Source: an uncultured Prevotellaceae bacterium
Lineage (GTDB): Bacteria; Bacteroidota; Bacteroidia; Bacteroidales; Bacteroidaceae
Assembly: GCA_946188395.1 (NCBI GenBank)
Contig: CAMHUU010000009.1
Coordinates: forward strand, 18,980 to 82,979
Reading direction: 5' to 3'
DNA: 64,000 nucleotides
The position numbers were made by a program, and so were the translations under genes. The notes below the pieces were generated by a model. That model worked only from the letters and a program-made list of their open reading frames with translations. It ran no database searches and was not told where the DNA came from. This document shows, in pieces, positions 1 through 10,300 of the stretch (positions within the stretch are counted from its first letter, which is position 1; each line of letters begins with the position of its first letter).

Positions 1-851
1 GACTGCCGCTCGGCCTCGCCCACCACCTTCGTCTGTACCTGCGACGTCTGAATCTCCTTCTCCAGCTTGTTGTACGAAGCACTCACGAACATCTCGTCGG
101 CCCACCACTTATCGGTGAATCCCACTTCCAGCATGCCAATCACCGACAGGTAGTCGTCGTGGAATCGGCGGCGGTCCGTCTTGATGTAGTCGTCCTGTTC
201 ATCGCTCCACACCTCCACGTCGCGCATCATGTAGTCGTTCTTCGAATAGCTCACACCCAGCGACGGACGGATGGTCAGACCGTTCTTCAACACCAGCTGT
301 CCACTGATGTCACCCTTGTGAGTATGGTACGACCCCGCACCGTACGAGGCGTCCAGATAGTTCGTCCGTTTCCGGTTCGTCACGATGTTGATAGCACCAC
401 CCAAGGCATCGCTGCTCAACCATGTCGGCACCACACCCTTATAGATTTCCACGTGGTCTATCATGCTCACGGGCAGATTGGCCAGCGTCACCCCCGAACC
501 CTTCGTGTCCAAAGGCACACCGTCAACGAAGTAGCGCACCGCATTGCCCGACATGCCGTTGATCGACAGGTCGAAATCAGAGCCCACACCGCCTTCCTCG
601 CGAATCTTCACGCCTGCCGTGCGGTCTATCAAGCCGTTGAGCGAACTGATCGAGCTGACCAGCGAGCGCACATCGACAGCATTCACCGCCAGCGCTCCTT
701 CGCGCAGACGTTGCGTCTTCGACTTACCGGTTACCGTCACCGTCTCCAGCGTCACCGAGTCCCTCATCTGGCTCTTCTGTCTCCTGCTTTGGCCGTACGT
801 TACGTTCATCGTCAGCAACAGGCATACAATCAGCCATACCGCTCTTCTCAT
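1..851 (-). CDS. TonB-dependent receptor, partial (C-terminus runs off the window start)
   Basis: Reverse-strand translation MRRAVWLIVCLLLTMNVTYGQSRRQ...VTLETVTVTGKSKTQRLREGALAVNAVDVRSL...DRTAGVKIREEGGVGSDFDLSINGM...SSDALGGAINIVTNRKRTNYLDASYGAGSYHT is a signal peptide plus TonB plug domain. Not in the ORF track because it is open at the edge. Confidence 0.9.
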   Translation of the reverse strand, partial: MRRAVWLIVCLLLTMNVTYGQSRRQKSQMRDSVTLETVTVTGKSKTQRLREGALAVNAVDVRSLVSSISSLNGLIDRTAGVKIREEGGVGSDFDLSINGMSGNAVRYFVDGVPLDTKGSGVTLANLPVSMIDHVEIYKGVVPTWLSSDALGGAINIVTNRKRTNYLDASYGAGSYHTHKGDISGQLVLKNGLTIRPSLGVSYSKNDYMMRDVEVWSDEQDDYIKTDRRRFHDDYLSVIGMLEVGFTDKWWADEMFVSASYNKLEKEIQTSQVQTKVVGEAERQ

Positions 852-940
852 CGCTTCTTTTTTACGTCATTTACCGTCTCCGCATATTCCTGTGCGGGCG
901 TCATCATATGGCAGACAGGCTTGACGCTTCGCGTCGAGTC

Positions 941-1122
941 CTGTTCTCAGGCAGGTCTTCTGACTTTCCCCAGCCTGCTCTACCTTCCCGACAACGTCGT
1001 CAGTGGCGTTATACGAGCAGACCTCATTAACGGAGATTACAGCTGCAGGTACAGTTCCGGACTCTCACCGGATTCCCTTACATCAGGCGACATCAGCCGC
1101 CAGATTGCCTTATCCGGCTGCG
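941..1122 (-). promoter_or_regulatory. Cobalamin (adenosylcobalamin) riboswitch upstream of TonB receptor
   Basis: Reverse complement reads GGGAATCCGGTGAGAGTCCGGAACTGTACCTGCAGCTGTAATCTCC...GCCACTG...CGGGAAGG...AGTCAGAAGACCTGCC, the conserved B12-box riboswitch core; TACCTTCG -7 box directly 5'. Confidence 0.9.
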
Positions 1123-1273
1123 AAGGTACGAAAAAACGAGCGAAATGCAAAATAAATTTCGATTTATTTTCATTTCTCCCATCCGAAGGTAGGAGAATTT
1201 TTTTCTATCTCTTTCGAAGAGAATGAGAATATAATATCATTCTTGAGCGTGAGAAAGTTGATTAAACCGAACG

Positions 1274-1308
1274 AAAAATCGGACTGACCTCACATCAGTC
1301 CGATTTTT
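1274..1308. terminator. Bidirectional hairpin terminator downstream of the giant ORF
   Basis: AAAAATCGGACTGA-CCTCACA-TCAGTCCGATTTTT, perfect 14-bp stem with T-run. Confidence 0.85.
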
Positions 1309-1330
1309 ATCATTCGATGGGGGTGTTGGT

Positions 1331-4300
1331 CTACCGGTCCAGTTTGGCTTTGTAAGTGTTTACCTGGCCGGCGCTGGTGGTCTCGCGGATGATGTAGACG
1401 GCATCGGGCAGGAGCTGATGCTTGTCGAACTGCGAGGCGGGACCCTGATAGACCGTCAGACCGGCGATGTTGTAGACTGCCAGCTGACTGTCGGCAGCAA
1501 ACACCAGTGCCGCTATGTCGGTGGTGGCGGCGCCGATGACCAGCGGACGGCGCAGGGTGCCCGTGAGGTGGTCGCGCTTGAAGTGGAGCAGCGTAGCATA
1601 CTGTCCGTCGTCGGCACCGCGTACGTTGGCCCTGACAACCAGCGGCTCACCCTCGGTCTGACCACTGACGACGAGCAGCAGCAGGCTGTCGCGGAACAGA
1701 CGGGTGGTGCGGCCACGCAACTCGCCCGTGGCATCGTGCACCTCGACGGAGGTGACGTCGGTGGGCTCGCCATACTCGTTGTGGACGGTGCACACCAGCG
1801 CCATGTTGTGGGCATAGCGGTAGTTGGCGGCAATGCCCTTGAGGTTGTCGAGGCGGCGGACTCCCTGTCGGGCGGGAACGCTGGACGGGAAGCAGAACGT
1901 CTTCTCGTGGTCGGCGCCGGAGGTGTAGACGTAACCCTGGCCGGGCTCGATGAACTGCAGGTCGCCCACCCATGACGTGTTCTCGTAGATGCTGAAGCCT
2001 GTCTGGCCCTTCACCTGGTCACCCTCGACGGGCGACAGGGCGGTAAAGGCGTCGCCGATGGGCATGGCGTTGCCGGAAGGTACGCCAATCCAGTTGTTGC
2101 CAGGCTTGATGGTGAAGGGGTAGTCGGCAGGATTCACTGCGTCGCCGACGACGGGCAGCTCGGCCTGTGCGTTCATGCTGACCTTCATCATCTCGGCGGT
2201 GCCTACAGGATGGTCGGCACTCCATGCGGTGCCATCGTAGCTGACGGTCAGTCCGTCGGCAAAGTCGATGGCACTAATCTGGCCGGTGACAGGCTGGAAG
2301 AGGGTAGACACCTGGTTCTTGTCGGGCGCCAGATAGAGCGACACCCAGTTGGTGCCCTGGTAGAGCGGCAGGGTCTGCAGCACCTTGTCGGTGTTCTCGA
2401 CGATGACGGGGTTGTCGAAGCTGCCTGCCGAACCGTCGATGGTGAACAGGACGGGTGTAGAGACATTCGTCAGGGGATAGGTCAGACCCGTCGATGCGTC
2501 GTAGATGCGGAAGCGGACGGTGTCGCCCACGATGGTGCTGTTGCCGTAGACCATGAGTCGGACGTAGTAGGCATCGCGGCTTTCGTTATACGTCGGCTGA
2601 GCGGCGCCCAGACATTCGCCTAAGCCACCGTCGGCGGGGTCGGTGAATGCTCCGAGCATGTCGTCGGGATCGGTGGAGACGATGCCGTCGAGCTTGATCT
2701 GTGCAACGACAGTCATATAATCGTCATAGCCCTCGGGCTTGGACCAGTCGGGACGCTGACCCTCGGCGCTGACACTGATGTCGAGCGGTGTATCGATACC
2801 GATAGCGGCGCGGACACTGACGGTGGCAAAGTACTTGCCAATGGCGATGCCGCTGGGCACGGTGAACTCGATGTCCTGCGTCTGGTTGGCCAGGATGGTG
2901 CCCGACGTCATGTTGGCGGTGAGCCATGACGGCAGTTCAACGAACGACCAGTCTTGCGTCGTGCCACTCATGTTGGTCAGTGTGGCGGTGAACGTACCGC
3001 CGTTGCCGGCCGACACCTTGGTGGATACCTCGGTGGTGTTCCACGTCAGCGGATTCTGACGGACGACGAAGCTCCACGTGACGGGATTACCCACGTTGGT
3101 GTGCATGTCGTAGAAGTCGTGCAGCGTGGTGTTGACGATGCACCCTTCGAGGGCCTGCGGGCTGTGGTCGAGGGTGATGGAGACGGTGCGCTCGTCGGCC
3201 ACGAAGTCGAAGTCGAGGAGCGTCTTATGCGGTGCCGACTTCAGACCGGGGGCGCTGCCCGCAGCTTGAGGAGCCACGGCGCCACCGTCGGTGACGAGGG
3301 CGGTAGAAGCCTTATGCTCGTAGCCGAAATTCTCGAGCGAGAAGCCGTAGACGCGCTGGTCGTATTCATCGTAGGTCGACTTTTCGAAGGGGTAGTAGCC
3401 CACCAGTCCGCGTTCGTCGGTAGCGTCGATGCGGGTGTACATGCGGTCGACGATGGTGGCCTGGGTGTTGGTGCCGTGCCACAGGCGTACCTCGTCCATG
3501 GCTCCCGTCATGCCGCGACCGAGCCACAGGCGTGCTCCCTCGAGGGCGGGCACAGCGCTGGTAGGCAGGGTGAACACGGACGTGCCGTCGACGATGAGGT
3601 TGGCCTCGCTGGCTGTGCCGCGCAGCACGTTCAGGGCTACGTGGTGCCACTCGTTCGGGGTGAACGGTGCCACGGTCGTCGTGACGGTCGTGCTGTCGGT
3701 GACGAGCTTCAGGTTGCCGTCGCCGGTGACGATGAGGTCGAGCTTGCCGCCATTGTCGAGGCTGAACAGCGAGGCGCTTTCCGCCGGGCTGCCGCTGTCG
3801 AGTGCCCATGCTTCGATGAGGAAGCTGGTAGACTCCTTAGCCGACAGTTCGCCCAAGGGGATGGCTACGCTGGCCGTACCGCCGAGGGCGAGCGCGATAT
3901 TTTCGTTTTCGAGATACCATGCCGTGGGCGATGCGATGAGCATGTGGCGGCTGCGGGCGAGGTCCTCGGACTTGGTGCCGTGGCCTTCGTCGAGGTGCCA
4001 ATAGCCGATGAGCGACGGCTTGCTGTGGCTCTTGCCCTCGTACATCTGCATCTTGATGGAGGTCCAGTCGAGGCTGGTGCTGTAGAACGACAGTTCGTGC
4101 ATGGCACCATGGAGGTTCTCGCCCAGATAGATGCGGCCCTGCGAGGTGGCATGCTGGCCGACGGATACGCCGCCGATGAGCACATCCTCATTGTTGGCGC
4201 TGGTGTAGTGGGCCGACAGGGTACCGGCATTGACGTCGTAGCTGACGCCGAGGTATACCCATTCGTCGTGCGGAATGGTGGTCGGCGAGGTGTAGGGCTG

Positions 4301-7300
4301 TGCCATGCCGTTCTCGTCGGTGATGTAGGCCGTCAGATGGCCGTCGGCATCGAGGTTCAGGCGCAGGGCATTGGCACCCTCGCCGTGGCGCAGGATGGTG
4401 CCTGGCGTGCCGGAGGCCTTAAGCCAGGTGCAGACGGTGAACGACGTGTTGCCCAGCATCAGGTCGGCCTGCGTAGTGGCTGCCGGCGTGGTGGCACCAT
4501 CGAGGCGCAGCGCCACTTCGTGGGCCACGGAGTCGGTGTTGAGCACGGCCTGCAGACTGAAGTTGTCGGGCTTGTTCAGACTCTGCGAGTAGATGTCCTC
4601 GTTGAAGGTCACCGTGATGTTGTCGCCGGGGCTGAGAATGCCGTCGGCAGGCTCGGGCAGATAGAGCGGACGGGGCAGCGTGACATCCTTGATGACGGTG
4701 ATGGTCTCACTCTCGCCCAGCACGCTCTCGCCGGCTACCGTGCAGTCGGTGACGGCACGGAACTCGTAGGTGGCGTCGGGATAGGCGATGTTGCTATGCA
4801 TATCGATCAGCGTGTCGATGCGCTCGCTGACGAGTGCACTTTCGTTGTCGCCGGCTGGCACGCCCGTTACCCAGCTGTGCAGTGTAGCCCAATCGGGACT
4901 GCCCTGCTTGCGCTGCTGCAGCTTCACGGCGTTGAGGATGGTGCTCGTGGGCTTGTAGCCCGTAGCGGTCAGCACGAGGGTGCTGTCGGTGGCGGTATTG
5001 ACGAGTGTGCGCGACGAGGCCAGCTCAATCTTCTCGGCCTGTGGCTGGAAGTGTGCCGCCACGATGATGTCGTCGCTGATGCTGCTCTGACATTCGGAGT
5101 AGAGGCAGAGGTGGAGACTGTCGAGATGAATCACCTCTTTGTCTTTGGGTTTCACCTTCATCGTGATCATGACGCTGTCGCCGGGAGACAGTGATACGCC
5201 TAAGCTGCTCGGTTTTTCTTCGCCGTTGAACTTCACCTCGGCCAGGCTGCCCCACTTGTCGCTGACCACCTGCAGGATGAAGTCGTTTTCGGTAGTATCA
5301 TACACCTGGGCTACCGAGGGATTAGAGAGCTTCAGGTTGAAGAAGGCGCCTTCGTCAGGATCGGCTGCAGTGACGATGCGCTGGTCGCAGTCGATGTGAG
5401 GCACCTCGATTTGCGTGGTGGCCTTGGACAGCTCGTGGTTGCCGGGCTCGTAGTACTTCGTGAGCTGCAGACCCTCATAAGGACAGCTGGTCTGTCCGCT
5501 GACCTGGCGGAAGATGTAGCCGAAGCCGTCGTCGGCATCGTACACGGCCATCTCGTGGGTATTGTTGGCAACGTTGTCGGCAATGTTCACCGTGTAGGAG
5601 GAGTGCATGGTCTGGCCGAAGATGAGCGAGGGGTTGAATGATTGCTCATACTCGATACCGTAACTGCCTGAAGCTGTATTTGTAGCTGTGTTTTTTATTT
5701 TTGCTCCGACTTTGTACTTTTGATAGACGCTGGCTGCTGTCTCAAAGCTGATGCCCTCGGAACCTGTCGTCGTTTCAATATGGTCATAGGAAAGCGTCGT
5801 ACCGGAGAAACTGATGGTTGTTTTGGGCTCGCGGTTGATGGCTTTCACCTTCGACTCTTCGTTCGTTGCGAGGAAGCCTTCCCAAATCTGGATATTGCTG
5901 TTGATGGTCCTGATGGCATCCCACGACTCCTCTTCGTCGGCGTACTTGCCGCTGACGGGCAGGAAGGCGGTGTAGCTGGGACCATAATAGTAGAGACTGT
6001 CGGGGCCCCAGTTCAGTTTGTAGTAGCTGACAGCATCGTCGCCCCAAACGGGGTCGTCGAGGCTGGTGCCGAAACGCGGGTCGTCGGGCGTCAGGCTGGT
6101 CATGTAGACGATGGAGTCGGTGTCGTTGTGGAATTGCGACCTGGCTGTTTCCAGATATTCCTGGCTGACCTGTCGCAGGCGTACCTCACGCAACCGCTTG
6201 AAGTTGGGGATGAGCTGGGTGATGATGTAGTCCTGGCTGTAGGCAAACTTCGTATCCATGCCTTGCGTCACGGCTACGGTGGGCTGGGTACCTATGCGGT
6301 AGTCGCCAGCCTGATCGTCGACGAGCATCACCTGCAGACCGTCGCCATAGATGAAGGATGTGGACATGCCCACGAAGACATCGCCATTGGGACCGTCGAA
6401 GTGGGGTTCCGATGAAGTGGAGACGGACTGTGTGTTCTCGAAGCTCCACGTGCTGCCTCCGTTTACGTCGAGGCTGTTCTTCCATGAAAACCCTTCGGAT
6501 ACGCCGGCAGCTAAAGATGAACCTGTGAAGATATATGTTCCCACACCAGAGGCCATGGTTACATCCAACCCTCCTTCATTCTCCATAGTGTTTGCCCAGT
6601 TGAGTGCAAGTTTGAGTTTCACGTCGAAGCCGTAGGACAGTTCGGAGCCTTTCTCCCACGTCACGCTGGAATTGCTGCCGAAGGGGTCGCGGATGATGTT
6701 GATGAGTGCGTCGGGACCTGCGGTGACACTGGTGTTGCCAGTGACCTTGGTACCCAGCACCAGACACTGCAGCGGCTCGTCCTTCCCGCGGTAGGTCCAG
6801 TTCCAGGGATAGACGTTCTCGCCGATGGTCAGTGCGAAGCTCAGCGGCTGGGTATACGGTGCCACCTCGTTGACCTTCAGCGGCTGGAACGTGTAGACGT
6901 AGCGGCCCAGCGAGTCGAGCGGTGCCAAAGCCACGGTGTCGGCATCCTGCGTCATGGGATTCGAGATGGTGAGCAGGCCTTCCGTCGACGGTATGCGTGT
7001 CTCGATGGGGTGCTCGGCGTCGGCATCGTAGTTGAAGTACTGCTCGTAAGCCGAGACGTCGAGGCGATAGGACATGCCCTGTGTGAAGATGGGCACGCCG
7101 TAGTTGTAGGTCACCACGCCGCCCGTCTCGGTGTAGGTATCCTTCGTAGCGCCCAGTTCTCCTGCCGGCACGTTCTTCTCGCCGAAGACACCCTCGTTGC
7201 TGCCGTTCTGGACGACGCTGATGGCGGGTGCGGCGAAGTAGGTCTGCACGAAGGCTGTGTTATAGTCGAACGTGGCCAGGGTATCGACCTTGCCGGCGCT

Positions 7301-10300
7301 GGACGTCTGGGTTTCTGCGGCACGCTGCCACCGCGTCACGTCCGAGCAGTCGAGCAGCGTCTTCTCCTTCAGGGCCGTCGTGGCCTCGGTGTTGTTGTCG
7401 ACAATGGTCTCGATATAATACGGTACGGGAGGCAGCTTGACGGCAAACTCACCCGTACGGGGGTCGGTCTTGATGTATATGGTCTTCACGTCGCCCTGGC
7501 CGTCCTGCTTGTTGCCGATGTAGGCTATGCTCTGCACGCGGTCGGGGTTGGCCTGCTCGTAATACAGCGAATCGGCGGCAGCGATGAATTCACCCGAGAT
7601 GGAGTCGAGGCGGACATTCATGTTGCGGGCGTCCTCCATGCTGCTGCTGGTGAGCAGTCGCAGGGTGGCGCTACCCACCGTGGCCGTGCTGAGACCCAGT
7701 CCCAGCGGCTTCTCCTTTTCGATGGCACCACCGACGACACGGCCTGTGACGATGGCCTTCGTGGTGTCGAAGAAGGTCAGGTGGCTGACGTCCTTGTTGA
7801 AGTTGAACGTGCCCGTGGCGGGATAGTGTCCGCCGTTGAGGAACGTGTGGCCGTCCTTCACGACGCTGACGACGTGGTTGCCAATGGGAATCTCGAAGCG
7901 GTATTCACCCTTATCGTCGCTGGTGACGACGTCGTTGTTGATGGTTCTCACCTCCGTGCCGTCGATGAGGAAGCGGCAGCCCTTGACGGGATAGGTGGTG
8001 TTCTCGTAATAGACGAAGCCGCGCACCGTGTACTTGCTGTTGTCGGTGAAGTTGATGTCGTCGAACGTCGTCTGATCAGCCGATACGGTGATATGACGGC
8101 TGACGGGGTCGAACTGGTGGGCATTCTTCGAGGGAATGATGTCGTAGCCCGTGCCGATGTCGTTGCCGCTGTTGGCATACGGAATGCTCTGAATGGTGTA
8201 GTGGCCGTCGGTGTCGGTCAGAGAGAATAGCGCGAGCTGTTCTGTCGTAGGACGGATGTCGCTGTTGCGCTGGGCAGCCATCACCTTGGCGTGGTTTTCG
8301 TTGGCCGTGGAACCCGTCGACGAGTAGTCGTAGGCACGGCGCAGGGTCGAGATGGGCTCGTCGAACGACCAGTAGGCCACCAGGTCGCTTTCCGTGCCGC
8401 CCATGTAGTGGTTGTAATTCTTCTCGATGTCCGACGTGCTGAGCTGGCGGGTGAAGAGGCGCACATCGTCGATGTAGCCCCGCATGCTGCGCAGCGTGTC
8501 GCAGGTGGTGCCGATGGTCATCACTCCTGCCTGATCAGCAGTCCACGTGAGTGCCACGTTGTCGAACAGCTGTTCGGAAGCGATGTGTCCCAGCGAGTCG
8601 GGGGCCATCAGGTGAATCCAGCTTTTGCCGCTACCGTCGTAGGTAAACGCCAGGCTGGTGAACTGGCTAGGCTTCAGGTGCAGCTGCGAGGTGACGGTCG
8701 TGCTGCCGGCTGTGGCTGTCAGTGCATAGCCGTCAGCGCTGCCGTCGCCACTGAGCGCGAGACTCACGGTACCGTTGATGTCGAACAGACAGCGGCCGTC
8801 CTGCCCGTTGTCGGGATTAACATACATCTGCACGCTGAAGGGACGGTTGCGGAAGTAGTTGTGCATCTGCTTCTCGCTGATGGCCCAGCGCAGACCGCTC
8901 TGATCGCCGCTGAGACTGAGCGAGTTGAACAGTTCGTTGCCCACGGCACCCGTTGCCAGCAGGTCGATGCGGGCTCCCTCGACGGCATATTTGCCGCCCT
9001 CGTAACTCACGCGGCCGTTGATGATGCCGGTGTTGCGGATGAATCCGTCGCAGCCCATATAGGTGACGTCGCTCGAGCCGTTGACGCTCGACATGACGGC
9101 GTAGGCATAGTAGTTGCCTGGCGTGGCGGTGTGGTCGTCGTACGATACGTTCTTTTCGGTCGATTCAATAGTGGTCAGGTAGTCCCACTGCAAGTGTGCA
9201 TTGTCCGACTGTTCCTTCGAGTTGATGTTCTGCTCGCCTTCCGCGATGACGTGGCGGTAGAGCTTGTAGACCATCTTGTCGCCACTGCGCACGTCGGCTT
9301 CCCATTCGATGTGGATGTAGTCGGAATGGGTGCCGCACGACGCCCACATGCCGTGGGGGTGCGACCTGTCGGGATGGCCGTCGGGCATACAAGTCGCCGT
9401 GATGGTGGTTTCCTGTGCGTCCAGGGCCACCATGTAGGCATAGCTCGACGTCGAGTTGACGTCCTTGTCGGTATACGTGTACGCCGTGGGCTGTGTACTC
9501 GTGACGCCGATGATCTTTATCGGTTCCAGACCGTCGAAGTCGGCGGGGGTGGGAACGCCCATGTCGGGGGTTATCTCTTTGCGGTAGAGCTTGAATTCGT
9601 AGCCTGCCGTTTTGTTGAGGATACAGTCCAGCTTCCACGACAGCTTGTAACCGTCGGCGATGGCCGAGCCCTGGAAGTCGGTGATGGACACCGTATGCTT
9701 CATGGTGCTCATCACGGTATCGGTGACGCATGGCGTGGGTATCGTGTCGGTCCACGCCTTGGGAATGTAGTTGACGGTGTACGTGTACTTCTTGTCGAAT
9801 TCTGCCTTGCCGTCGATATACGAGTAATCGGAACTGGTGCTTCCGTCTACCGAACCAATACGTTCGCCGTCGCGGTAGACGTCGTAACTGCCGTCATAGT
9901 TTTTATGGGTCAAATCGATCGTACTGATGTCGTTGGCCTTCCACTTCAGCGCTATCTCGCTGTTCCAGGGGTTAGGCGTCGCCGTCAGTTCCGAGGGGTA
10001 GACGACGTCGTCGGGGTCCATGATTCCACTCTTCACGAAACGCACCGGGTAGCCGTAGATAAGACCGTCGCATTCGATGTAGATGTACTTCACCGTCTTG
10101 CCTTGCGGGATGGTGAGGCTCTCTTGTTGCGAACAGCCACACCACTGGGTCAGCGTGTCACCCTGTGCATCGAGCAGTGCCAGGTGGGTGAAGTGCTGGT
10201 TGTCCTTACGCTGGAAGAGGAAGCTGCCGCCCGTAAAGGTTCCGTCGCTTCCGGGGTTGCCACTGGGAATAACAGTAAAAGCGTCTCCCCAGATGTAGCC

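Noticed and set aside
159-1226. 355-aa plus-strand ORF at window start
   Set aside because: Antisense to the TonB receptor and runs through the cobalamin riboswitch.
2954-5194. 746-aa plus-strand ORF (and 8291-10318, 7010-8230, 1418-1975) opposite the giant surface protein
   Set aside because: Antisense frames kept open by GC-rich codon usage; low-complexity R/V/G/H-rich products with no recognisable domain, whereas the minus strand has a signal peptide and LamG motifs.
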